Translations under genes and position numbers: made by a program
Assembly (NCBI RefSeq): GCF_000583875.1
Contig: NZ_CP006571.1
Location: forward strand, 248,001-312,000
DNA from: Chlamydia avium 10DC88
GTDB taxonomy: Bacteria; Chlamydiota; Chlamydiia; Chlamydiales; Chlamydiaceae
Direction: 5' to 3'
Length of the DNA: 64,000 nt
The notes under the pieces: generated by a model
Told to the model about the DNA's origin: nothing
Seen by the model: only the letters and a program-made list of their open reading frames with translations
Databases searched by the model: none
In this document: piece by piece, positions 20,109 to 28,752 of the stretch
Numbering within the stretch: position 1 is the stretch's first letter
Layout: every line of letters starts with the position of its first letter

Positions 20109-21980
20109 ATGACAATAATATATTTTATTCTTGCAGCCCTTGCTTTAGGGGTTTTGGTATTGATCCATGAGTTAGGCCATTTACTAGCAGCTAAGTGTGT
20201 TGGTATGGCTGTCGAGAGTTTTAGTATTGGTTTTGGCCCTGCTTTGTATAAAAAAAGATTGGGGACATAGAATACCGCATAGGCATTTTCCCTTTTGGGG
20301 GGTATGTCCGTATTAAGGGAATGGATAAAAAAGAAAAAGGTTTATCTACTAGCCAAGACTCTGTGTACGATATTCCTCAGGGTTTTTTTAGCAAGTCTCC
20401 TTGGAAACGAATTTTTGTTCTTGCTGCAGGTCCGTTAGCAAATATTTTATTAGCATTTATTGTGTTTGGAGCTCTATATGTTTGCGGTGGAAGGACTAAA
20501 GCATATTCAGAATATTCAAGTATTGTAGGTTGGGCTCATCCTCTTCTAAAAGAAAAAGGATTAAAAGGTAGGAGACGAAATTCTTACTTGTAATAATAAG
20601 CGATATTCCTCTGATAAAGATGGAGTAACCGCAGCTTTATTAGACGGCTACTTATCTTTACAGGGAATGCACCCGTCTTATTTATCTAATGATATAGCTA
20701 GCTTTTTTACCTTGGATACAGAATTTAACGTCAATAAATTAGGTATTCCTCTTGTTGGAGCTAGTTATTTATTATATCGGCACCAAGAACAAATTACGAA
20801 CCATTCTCCTATGGCGAATGTTGGTATGCGCGCAGGAGATCGCTTGGTATGGATGGATGGGGAGTTGTTATTTTCTCCCATACAGATCTCTCAGCTTCTC
20901 GAGGAAGCTTATGCTTTTCTAAAAGTGTTACGTGATGATCAAGAATTGTTTGTCCGTGTCCCTAGGGTAAGAGCTAGCACTTTATACTTATCACCTTACA
21001 TCAGAAATGAACTTATCGATAATCAGTATGAAGCTGGTATTAAAGGTAAATGGTCTTCTCTATATACCATCCCTTATATAGTAAATAGCTATGGCTATAT
21101 AGAAGGAGAGTTGCACCCTGTAGATCCAGAATCTCCTTTCCCTAATATGGAGAAAAAATTGGAACTAGGGGATCGTATTTTATCTGTAGATAGCATACCT
21201 GTAAGTAGCAGTATAGATATTCTTCGCTTACTTCAGGATCATAAGGTATCTATAATTGTCCAAAATATGACTCCGGAACAGTTAGAAGAGGTAGATTCTT
21301 CTATTGCTAATCAACGTTTCTTAGAGTCTTACAATGCAAATGATCTTATGAATATCATTCAATCTATAGGAAGTGGTCATGAAGTAAGACAATCAGGACA
21401 GTATCGTTTACTACCTCCTATCCAACCAAAGCCCTGGATTAGTATTTATTCTGATAAACTTTTACATCATCGTCGTGAGATAGCAAAGAAATTAAAAAAT
21501 CAAAAACAACGTCGCTATTATTTAGATAGAATAGAGAAGGAAAAGCAACGTTTGTCTTTAGGAATTCCTCTAGAAGATGCTGTTGTAAGGTATAATCCTC
21601 GTCCTACTGTTTTAATGTGGGCTATTATTAAGGACAGTCTTCGAACAATTAAAGCCTTGATTTTTGGTCGTCTGCATCCTCAATGGTTATCAGGACCTGT
21701 GGGTATTGTTCATATGCTACATAAGGGGTGGTCATTAGGATTATCTGAGGCTTTATTTTGGATAGGGCTAGTGAGTGTCAATTTATCGGTCTTAAATCTT
21801 CTCCCTATTCCTATTTTAGATGGTGGCTACATTGTCTTGTGCCTTTGGGAAATAGTTACACGTCGTCGCTTGAATATGCAACTTGTTGAGAAAATGTTAA
21901 TTCCTTTTTCTTTGCTACTAATTATTTTCTTTATTTTCTTAACTTTTCAGGATGTGTTTCGTTTTTTTGTAGCGAGTTAG
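20109..21980 (+). CDS. rseP: Site-2 membrane metalloprotease RseP/YaeL, with two frame breaks
   Basis: About 623 residues if repaired. Zinc motif HELGH at the N-terminus ([13 protein letters not shown]), PDZ region with GDRI(L) blocks in the middle, and C-terminal [11 protein letters not shown], the second metal-ligand motif. The first break is near 20250-20264: an extra A in the A7 run, or a fifth G, gives [16 protein letters not shown]. The second is at about 20568-20572: removing one base restores [11 protein letters not shown]. The two breaks are opposite in sign. Regulated intramembrane proteolysis in the inner membrane. Confidence 0.88.
20250..20264 (+). other. First frame break in rseP (one base missing)
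   Basis: The sequence has A7 (20250-20256) and G4 (20261-20264). A missing base in either run puts a stop at 20268-20270 after 53 codons; restoring it reads through into conserved RseP sequence. Confidence 0.7.
20566..20573 (+). other. Second frame break in rseP (one base extra)
   Basis: Around AAAAGGTA the frame turns to a stop at 20591; deleting one G gives [10 protein letters not shown] and continues 460 codons to the natural stop. Confidence 0.7.
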
Positions 21981-22917
21981 TTTTCCAATTTTTAGGAAAA
22001 CCATAAAGATTATAAGGATGCGAACCAAAGCAGTGGATCACATAGATATCCTTATTTTGGTTCGTATTTAGTCTGGAGTTTTTTTGTTTTTCTTCTTTAA
22101 CTTTTTGTTCTAAATCTTTAGGTTCTGCTTGAATAGCATGAGTTTTACTTCCATGTTTTAAGAATTCCCTCATCAGGAACAAGGATTTCCTATTAGTAAT
22201 GATATATGTATGGTTTGTATTAATTATATAGGCTTCATGAGGAGTATCTAAACAAGTTTCTATAGTACATACTTTCCCATCATTTTCGTATTCTAAATGA
22301 AATGGAATGAATTTACTTCGTTTATTGCCACTTAGGATAAGAACATCAACAGTGGGGGGGATTTTTGCAATATTTAGCATTTTCGTAGGACAGTACGTTA
22401 GTAACTGTCTTCCGAGTTTTCCTCCAAAGACAAACTGTACAATAGCTAGAGATCTATAACGTCTTGCTAGTGTAGATCCTGCATTAGGTGGTGCCATGAG
22501 AATAGCTTTTCCATGTTTTGCTTCTTGAGGACAATCTGGTCTGGATAAGGCAACTCGAACAATGACTCCTCCTATAGAGTGAGTAACAAAGTTTATTGGT
22601 ACCCCTGGTTTTAACTCGGCAATTTTTTTAATTAATCGTATTAAATGCTCGGCATGTTTTTCTAATGTAAATTTTCTTGTTTCATAGTTCCATATAAATA
22701 TGTCGTAATTTTCTTTTTCTAAGAGATTTCCGATAGGCTTTAGAGATCTATAGGATCTTAGGAAAGCATGAACACATATTACGGATTCCTTTTGTTGCGA
22801 TGTTTCTTTAATTCCATCAATTCCTGAGGGAAGTGTTTGAATTATAGAAGTATCTGCAACAATTGAAGGACCTGATATTAGAAATAATAAAATTAATAAT
22901 AATTTCTTCATTTTCAC
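21931..22917 (-). CDS. Secreted alpha/beta-hydrolase (lipase/esterase-like, CT073 homologue)
   Basis: 328 residues. N-terminal signal peptide (LLLILLFLISGPSIVA). Alpha/beta-hydrolase pattern: VICVHAFLRS oxyanion strand, nucleophile S114 in VTHSIGG, then LMAPPNAGSTLARR, similar to LipA/PGAP1-like lipases. An acidic residue and a His for the triad (for example D231/H234 region, DTPHEAY) are plausible. The lysine-rich C-terminus may be dispensable. The 3' end overlaps rseP by 50 bases in convergent orientation. Substrate unknown. Confidence 0.75.
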   Translation of the reverse strand: MKMKKLLLILLFLISGPSIVADTSIIQTLPSGIDGIKETSQQKESVICVHAFLRSYRSLKPIGNLLEKENYDIFIWNYETRKFTLEKHAEHLIRLIKKIAELKPGVPINFVTHSIGGVIVRVALSRPDCPQEAKHGKAILMAPPNAGSTLARRYRSLAIVQFVFGGKLGRQLLTYCPTKMLNIAKIPPTVDVLILSGNKRSKFIPFHLEYENDGKVCTIETCLDTPHEAYIINTNHTYIITNRKSLFLMREFLKHGSKTHAIQAEPKDLEQKVKEEKQKNSRLNTNQNKDIYVIHCFGSHPYNLYGFPKNWKTNSLQKNETHPEKLRK

Positions 22918-23014
22918 ACCGATATAATTATTTTAATAAGTTTATTATTAAAATCTACCAAGTTGAATTAACTTAATTAAAATTAATTAATATGCAATTA
23001 ATTAAAGATGGCTT

Positions 23015-24112
23015 TTATTTAATATATGGATAAGAAAGCACTTGTGCTTGATGAATATGAAGAGATTGATTGTTAGTGATTAATGGGTGTTTTAGAAGAG
23101 TTGTTGATGTTATAAACGTTTGACTTAGAGTGGGTGCTAGATCTAATAATTGTGAAATGCGATGGTCATCTAATCCTGAATGAATATCGTCCATGCAGAA
23201 TAGAGGGCAGGTGCGATAACTATCTCGAATATAGAGACATTCTGCAAGTCTAAGAATAGCAAGTAGAGTGTGTTTTTGACCTTCACTAGAAAATTGTGAT
23301 GCAGATAAGTTGTTTAACATGAGAGTAAAATCCTCACGATGAGGACCTACAGAGGTATTTCCCAAGTCTAGATCGCGAGTTAGTGATGCTGATAGTTGTT
23401 TATGAAGTTCCTTAGCCAGAGTTTCTTGAGAGATATTTTCCTGTTTAATTAATGAGCTTTTGAATTTTATCTTTAGATGCTCTTCTAGAGTATTACTCCA
23501 CAATGTTTGAAGAGATTCATTGAGTTTATTACAGCAGGAATAACGACGGAGTGTAAGATAAGCTCCTGAATTAGCAAGTTGTTCATCCCAAACAGATAAT
23601 GTAGAAATGTTTTTAGTTTTTAAGAGAGTATTTCTTTGTAGTAGTGCTCGATGATAATAAGAAAGTGTATGTTTATAGTGGCTATCACATTGGGATAATA
23701 AGAGATTTAGAAATAATCTTCTTTCTGAAGGTGTTCCAGAAATGAGCATCGAGTCTTTATAAGAGAACAATACAATGGGTATAATTCCTATTAATTGGGA
23801 AAGTGTTTTCATAGGGGATTGGTCATAGATAATTTTTTTCCCCTGTTTGTCAACATATATGGATAGTGAATGGGTTATCTCTTCATGGTCAAATGTCATC
23901 TCTAAAAAGAAATAGGAAGCCCCAAGAGAAATAGCTTCAATTAGATGGGGAGTTCTGAATGATCTTCCGAGAGCTAATATATAAATAGCCTCTAAGATAT
24001 TAGTTTTCCCTTGGGCATTTTCTCCAAAAATATAGTTTATTCCTGGGGCAAAAGTAATCTCAGTATCTTTATAATTTCTAAAATTCTTAAGACAGAGAGA
24101 GTGGATCTTCAT
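23015..24112 (-). CDS. recF: DNA replication and repair protein RecF
   Basis: 365 residues, SMC-like ATPase. Walker [15 protein letters not shown] at 30-43, signature [17 protein letters not shown], Walker [14 protein letters not shown]. Loads RecA at gaps. Start ATG overlaps the dnaN stop by a base, so the two are translationally linked, an old bacterial gene pair. Confidence 0.95.
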   Translation of the reverse strand: MKIHSLCLKNFRNYKDTEITFAPGINYIFGENAQGKTNILEAIYILALGRSFRTPHLIEAISLGASYFFLEMTFDHEEITHSLSIYVDKQGKKIIYDQSPMKTLSQLIGIIPIVLFSYKDSMLISGTPSERRLFLNLLLSQCDSHYKHTLSYYHRALLQRNTLLKTKNISTLSVWDEQLANSGAYLTLRRYSCCNKLNESLQTLWSNTLEEHLKIKFKSSLIKQENISQETLAKELHKQLSASLTRDLDLGNTSVGPHREDFTLMLNNLSASQFSSEGQKHTLLAILRLAECLYIRDSYRTCPLFCMDDIHSGLDDHRISQLLDLAPTLSQTFITSTTLLKHPLITNNQSLHIHQAQVLSYPYIK

Positions 24113-25213
24113 TAATCATCATGCAATCGCATAGGCATAATAACAAATAAACTACGAGTAGAATCCGTAATAATTCCTGGATTATAAGAATCCGAAATTC
24201 CTAGATTAACGAGTTCATCTTTACTGTGTTTTAAAATATCTAAAAAGAAAAAGGGATTGAAGGCTATTTCTAGAAGTTCTCCAGAGTAATTAACTGCCAT
24301 ACTTACTTTTCCTTCTCCAACTTTTGTACAATTTGCTGTTAGAGTCAGTTCCCCAGGAGTAAAGGTAAACTTTACAGAATGTGAAGATTCATTAGTAAAT
24401 AGGGCCACCTGTTTTAATAGAGAAATGAGTTCTTCACGATGGAGGTCAAGTTGAACACTACTTTCTGTGGAAATTACTGGGGTAAAGTCTGGGAAATCTC
24501 CAGAAAGTAATTTTGTAATGAGCAGGGTATTACCACATTCTACAGCAATTTTAGATTGGTCTAAGAATACAGTAGCTTCAGTATCTTCGGAGCAAATTTT
24601 GATAATTTCTTCGACAGCTTTAATAGGAATAATATAGTCTCCCGTAAAGGATTTATCCAAAGAGATTTCCGTATCTATTTTTGCTAGACGCTTTCCATCA
24701 GTTCCTACTACGGTAATAATGCCATTGGCAATTGTAAATAAAACTCCAGTAAGGATGTAGCGACTTTCTTCTCGGGAAACGGCAAAGGAAGTGCGTTGTA
24801 ACATTTCCTTCAGTTGTTCTGTGGATAATGTGAATCGTATAGAATTTTGGATGTCTGGAAGCATGGGAAAGTCTTCTTTCCCCATGCTTAGTAGGCGGAA
24901 GCAGGAGGATCCTGATATAATTTTTGCCATTTCTCCTGTGGAAGCTGAAATTTCAAGATTAGCTTCTGTTAACTCCTTTACGAGTTGAAAAAAATCTCTT
25001 TGAGGGAAGAGAAATTGCTCCCGATTCGTAGACTTTTGCTTGAGCTACACAGCGTGTGCTGACTGTTAGATCTGTAGCTGTAAATACAAGTTCATCGTTA
25101 CACGTTTCTATAAGTACATGTGTAAGCACAGGAATAGGCGTATTCTGAGGAACTACGCTTTGGATTTTTTTGATAAGATTTCCTAATTCATTTTTGGAGA
25201 CGACAAATTTCAT
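24112..25213 (-). CDS. dnaN: DNA polymerase III beta sliding clamp, interrupted by a one-base frame break
   Basis: 366 residues when repaired. [18 protein letters not shown] start at 25213, three clamp domains, C-terminal VIMPMRL. The frame breaks in the A7 run at 24988-24994 (T7 in coding sense): taking out one base turns [12 protein letters not shown] into [16 protein letters not shown] and joins both halves. The clamp is essential and single copy, so a true null is not credible. An upstream in-frame start at 25234 adds 7 residues without homology. Confidence 0.9.
24988..24994 (-). other. Frameshift site in dnaN at an A7 run
   Basis: Seven As on the plus strand; six would keep the dnaN frame open. 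Confidence 0.8.
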
Positions 25214-25420
25214 ATTTTCCTCAGTATAAGTCACTAGATGTAATCTTTTGCCCTAGAGGCTATAGTCGGTGACCTAGGTACAGCAGGATATTACTATAAA
25301 GAGATTTTCTGGTCTTCTAGATATTTAATAGTTGAGCTAGAGAGACTATGTTCTAAGTATTAAGAAAGAAAAAACGATTTTTGTTATACTTGTCTTCGAG
25401 TTGCTTAGATAAGGAAAGTG

Positions 25421-25873
25421 ATGTTAGGTAAGGAAATTATTTCTAATCGTAAAGCCTTACATAATTATGAAGTTTTAGAAACTCTAAATGCTGGAATCCT
25501 ACTCACAGGGACAGAAATTAAATCTTTGAGAAATCATGGAGGGAATCTCAATGATTCCTATGTTACCATTTCTAAAGGAGAAGCATGGTTAGTCAATTCT
25601 AGCATCGCTCCCTACCGCTTTGGTAATATTTATAATCATGAAGAACGAAGAAAACGCAAGTTACTTCTTCATAAATATGAGATCCGTAAGTTGGAAGGGA
25701 AGATAGCTCAAAAAGGGATATCTGTGATTCCTTTGAGTATGTTTATTTCTCGGGGTTATGTAAAGATTCGTCTGGGTTGTTGTCGTGGGAAGAAACTTCA
25801 TGATAAACGTCAGGCTATTATTACAAGAGAGAAACAAAGAGAGGCTCAGGCAGCTTTCAAGCGTTATCGTTGA
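25421..25873 (+). CDS. smpB: SsrA-binding protein SmpB
   Basis: 150 residues. OB-fold tmRNA partner: [50 protein letters not shown], and a basic C-terminal tail ([18 protein letters not shown]) that enters the mRNA channel. ATG 25421 chosen since AAGGAA at 25411-25416 is 4-5 bases before it; GTG 25418 would touch the ribosome site. 3' end overlaps apbE by 17 bases in convergent orientation. Confidence 0.95.
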   Translation: MLGKEIISNRKALHNYEVLETLNAGILLTGTEIKSLRNHGGNLNDSYVTISKGEAWLVNSSIAPYRFGNIYNHEERRKRKLLLHKYEIRKLEGKIAQKGISVIPLSMFISRGYVKIRLGCCRGKKLHDKRQAIITREKQREAQAAFKRYR

Positions 25874-26804
25874 TATATACTAGGAGATTTTTTTCTTTAG
25901 CCCAGGCTAGAGCCTCTGTTTTATTAGGGAAGGTCATCAGCACAGTTGCCATGGCATCCGCAAAAGCACAATCTGGGTGAATAACCGTAGCCGATAGAAT
26001 GGGATAGTCTTGTATGTCTAAGGGTTTCCCTGTGTAGGGATCAAGGATATGTGTATAAGTTTTCCCATCAATAGTCCATTTTTGGTAATAGTTCCCACTT
26101 GTAGCTATGGCTTGATCTTGGATTTCTACGATTTCTAACATTGATGAAGAGGCGATTCTCCAAGGTCGTCCTGAGGGGTGATGTCCTGAAGTTTTAATTT
26201 CTCCTCCCCATTCTACATAGCTATTGGGGCAGAAGTGTTTGCAAATGGTGAGGAGATTATCAACAGCAAATCCTTTAACAACGCCACAGAAATCTAATTC
26301 TACTTGGCAGGTTTTTTTTGTGATTGTTCCATGAGTAAAGTCAATGATAATTTGTTTCCATCCGGATTGTTCATAATAACGTCTCCATGTTTCTTCATCT
26401 GGAAGGGAATGGTGTTTAAGATGAGTAATCCAGAAAGTTTTTAATTTCCCTAAGGTAGGATCAAATCTTCCTTCAGATATGTCGTATAGATGTTGTATTT
26501 GTTTTAGGAATTCTAAAAGTTCTTGAGAAATAGGAGTAGCAACTTGAGAGGGTGCTCGATTCACTTTTGAAAGTTCTGATGAAGGATTCCAATTGTTATA
26601 TATAGTATCTATTTTATGGAATGCGGCATGAATTTCTTGTTTGAAACTTTCTTTTTCTGCAGACGTTAAAGTTTTTCCTAGAACAATACGGTAGGGAATA
26701 GTCATGCTTTCTCCTTCGAAAGTAGTACTTATATGTTTCGGAGAACAGCCCTGAATATTCCAGGTAATGAAAATTATCCAGAGAATTTTTGGTAACTTTC
26801 CCAT
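25857..26804 (-). CDS. apbE: FAD:protein FMN transferase ApbE, lipoprotein
   Basis: 315 residues. Signal with lipobox (IQGCSP). ApbE fold: [22 protein letters not shown] [42 protein letters not shown] and the Asp/Thr metal site [13 protein letters not shown]. Attaches FMN covalently to Na+-translocating NADH:quinone reductase subunits, an activity chlamydiae need. Lies directly after the folD remnant; its ATG is inside the old folD 3' end. Confidence 0.93.
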   Translation of the reverse strand: MGKLPKILWIIFITWNIQGCSPKHISTTFEGESMTIPYRIVLGKTLTSAEKESFKQEIHAAFHKIDTIYNNWNPSSELSKVNRAPSQVATPISQELLEFLKQIQHLYDISEGRFDPTLGKLKTFWITHLKHHSLPDEETWRRYYEQSGWKQIIIDFTHGTITKKTCQVELDFCGVVKGFAVDNLLTICKHFCPNSYVEWGGEIKTSGHHPSGRPWRIASSSMLEIVEIQDQAIATSGNYYQKWTIDGKTYTHILDPYTGKPLDIQDYPILSATVIHPDCAFADAMATVLMTFPNKTEALAWAKEKNLLVYINDNA

Positions 26805-27384
26805 GTGTTGTTCATTAGTATAGCGATAGTAATTGGTTCTATCCCATCAGGAAATTGGAGAGATTTCCCGGCATCTTGTCACAGCAGTGTTACATTCGAA
26901 ATCTCCCAAGGGAGTATACTTAGTATTATTATCTACTTCAATGTAAGATAGTCCGGGATCGATCACCGCAGTATGTGGGGATAACATATGTCCTTTTACA
27001 AATAAAGGAATTCCGAGAGCTGAAACAATAATGTCTGTGGTTTGTAAAATTTTTGTAAGAGTTTTCGAAAGATCAGGGAATATAGAAACTGTTGTTGGGG
27101 GAAAGTATTTTTGCATAAGCCTTACGGCTCAGGGTTTACCGATTAAAGTCTTCCAATAATTGTTACGTGGCTATTTTGAAAAGAGATGTCATAGTAATTA
27201 AGTAGCTCGATAATTGCTCCAGGAACACAGGGAATACAAGTGTTTAGTTGTCCTGTAAGTAGCTTCCCCGTATGCGTAGGATGAAGGCATTCAATATCTT
27301 TTCCGAGGAAATTTCTTGAATAATCGATTTATTGTTGATATGGCTAAGAATACGATCTGCGATTGGTTTTCCTTTTAATAACAT
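26774..27384 (-). pseudogene. folD: Decayed folD (methylene-THF dehydrogenase/cyclohydrolase)
   Basis: Intact start (MLLKGKPIADRILSHI) then an abrupt jump at about 27328 to the middle of the protein (QEISSEKD...CLHPTHTGKLL), so roughly 80-90 codons of the catalytic domain are gone. Frame shifts follow at about 27297 and at the NADP-site (IIGR..VGKP, with an in-frame TGA/TAA near 27130-27150), and again near 26852 before [12 protein letters not shown]. Recognisable pieces lie in all three frames over 610 bases; intact FolD is about 285 residues. Unlike the other frame breaks here, this cannot be fixed by one base. Confidence 0.88.
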
Positions 27385-27890
27385 AAGAGCTTCTTTAGTA
27401 AAGTTGTGATTTTGAGGATACTTCGTGTAATCATTGAAGGAAGGATGTAAGTAATTATACTATAAATAAACCCCACTACTACAGTATGTTTGGCGTCGGA
27501 TACTAGTGAGGCAAGGCTCCAGGTCATCGTGTAATTGAAAAATGCTAGTGTTGGATAAGAAAGATAGACAAAGATTACAGAGTAGATGCTTGTAATTATA
27601 GGGAGGGAAAGCCATTTTTCTTTAAGAAAGATTTTATGGGTTTTGTAAAGAATAGCACTAGTAATTACGTACAAAAATGCATGGACGCCAAAAATATAAG
27701 AGGATGCGGTGTCGCAAAATATACCGAGGATTAAGGCATGTACTAATACTTTTTCTTTGGATAACTTATAAAAGCTGGCTACTAAATAGGGAGCAAAGAA
27801 AATAGGCTTGAAATCAGGATAAAGCTGGGGGAAAAGAAAGAAATTGAATATAGATAAATATAAACACTGTAGAGATAGGAACTTATCCAT
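27375..27890 (-). CDS. CT079-family inner-membrane protein, MreD-like
   Basis: 171 residues with about 5 hydrophobic helices. The block LGIFCDTASSYIFGVHAFLYVITS resembles the MreD pattern (G-x-x-x-D, F/LGxHAL) of rod-shape membrane proteins (key residues D60 and GVHAF at 68-72). Position before folD marks it as the CT079 homologue. The 3' end overlaps the folD start by 10 bases, so both were co-transcribed. The MreD call is tentative. Confidence 0.65.
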   Translation of the reverse strand: MDKFLSLQCLYLSIFNFFLFPQLYPDFKPIFFAPYLVASFYKLSKEKVLVHALILGIFCDTASSYIFGVHAFLYVITSAILYKTHKIFLKEKWLSLPIITSIYSVIFVYLSYPTLAFFNYTMTWSLASLVSDAKHTVVVGFIYSIITYILPSMITRSILKITTLLKKLLCY

Positions 27891-28048
27891 GAAGTATTTT
27901 TGTGTTCCGTAGATTTATTCGAATTTCATAGCAAGATTAGAGATTATTCGCTTCTTTTTTTTTAATTATCTTTTTATTAATTATATCTTTATTTTTCTCT
28001 TCTTAACTATCTCTATTTTAGATTTTTGCTGTTTTTATTTTATTTTGT

Positions 28049-28081
28049 TTTTTAAATTAATTATTTTTTAATTAAAATTAA
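28049..28081 (+). promoter_or_regulatory. AT-rich promoter element upstream of ltuB
   Basis: TTTAAATTAATTATTTTTTA followed by ATTAAAATTAA, closely matching the element at 28679-28714 before the CT082 homologue. Both genes are late genes in C. trachomatis. Candidate shared operator or promoter spacer; binding factor not shown. Confidence 0.45.
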
Positions 28082-28110
28082 CTTTTAGGCTTTTTAAAAG
28101 GTTAATTTTT

Positions 28111-28404
28111 ATGAGCAATGAGACAAAGAAGAAAAGAAACAAGAGAGATTTGTCTCGAGTAATTCAGAAAAAGACAGAACAGTTTTTCAATAAACCTAAA
28201 AATTTGAAGAGAAAAAAGTCTAAGTTCCTTATTTCTAAAGATCAAAAGAATCTTCATCAACGTGCTCAAGAGTATGATGAGTTAGTGCGTTCTCTGTTGG
28301 ATAAGCAGATCCCCGATCTAAATCGTATCTTGATTTTTAATTATCAAGATGGGTTTGTTTTTACAGATATGCAGGATTTTGGAAAATATAGTGTAAAGCT
28401 TTAA
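28111..28404 (+). CDS. ltuB: Late transcription unit B protein LtuB
   Basis: 97 residues, very basic N-terminal half (KKKRNKRDLSRVIQKK; LKRKKSKFLISK) and a conserved C-terminus (QIPDLNRILIFNYQDGFVFT). Known chlamydial late gene, expressed during reticulate-to-elementary body conversion; molecular role unknown. ATG behind AAGG at 28098-28101. Confidence 0.9.
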   Translation: MSNETKKKRNKRDLSRVIQKKTEQFFNKPKNLKRKKSKFLISKDQKNLHQRAQEYDELVRSLLDKQIPDLNRILIFNYQDGFVFTDMQDFGKYSVKL

Positions 28405-28661
28405 AGAAGAACGTCAAGAGATAAAAAACATGCAAAACAGGACAAACCTGGAATAAGTTGAGGGTGGCCTGGGCTAATTAACTGTGCTTCAGAAGCTGCG
28501 GCAATATTAAGATCTCCAAAATTTTAATATTGTCGGTCAGTTTGGCCGTGTGCCTGTCTGTAGCAATAGCGATGCACTTTCTTGCATCTACTCGCTCAAT
28601 TCCCTCCTTCTTATATTTGAAGTTTTTTTCGCAAGGTGGTGACCACCTTGCGTTTTTTTTT
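28405..28661 (+). ncRNA. Candidate structured small RNA or ltuB 3' leader/trailer
   Basis: No reading frame. Stems: 12 bp CGGCAATATTAA (28499-28510) with TTAATATTGTCG (28524-28535); GATGCA/TGCATC (28571-28588); an outer pairing of TTGAG (28458) or GAGGG (28460) with CTCAA (28595) or CCCTC (28602); ended by a strong terminator at 28630-28661. No match to the SRP RNA core, tmRNA tag or RNase P P4 motifs that I can see. May be an independent sRNA or the long 3' end of the ltuB mRNA. Confidence 0.5.
28630..28661 (+). terminator. Strong Rho-independent terminator
   Basis: Perfect stem CGCAAGGTG/CACCTTGCG (loop GTGAC) followed directly by nine Ts. Ends the ltuB transcript and/or the candidate small RNA. 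Confidence 0.93.
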
Positions 28662-28752
28662 ATATATCTAAGTTCTTTTTTTTAATTAATTATTTTTTTG
28701 TTTTAAAATTAAAAGTGTAAAAACAACTGATTTTTAATTTTAAGAATAAATT
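28662..28752 (+). promoter_or_regulatory. AT-rich promoter region of the CT082-CT083 pair
   Basis: Contains TTTAATTAATTATTTTTTTG then TTTTAAAATTAA (28681-28712), near-copy of the ltuB element. No clear ribosome site: only AAGAA at 28742 before the ATG at 28753. Confidence 0.4.

Noticed and set aside
26847..27116. 90-codon frame as a separate small gene
   Set aside because: It is the C-terminal remnant of folD (TADII-S-G-P-F-K-G pattern), not an independent gene.
28405..28661. Considered as SRP RNA, tmRNA or RNase P RNA
   Set aside because: None of the core motifs of these RNAs are visible (SRP GGAAG loop context, tmRNA tag frame with tRNA-like ends, RNase P GAGGAAAGUCC).
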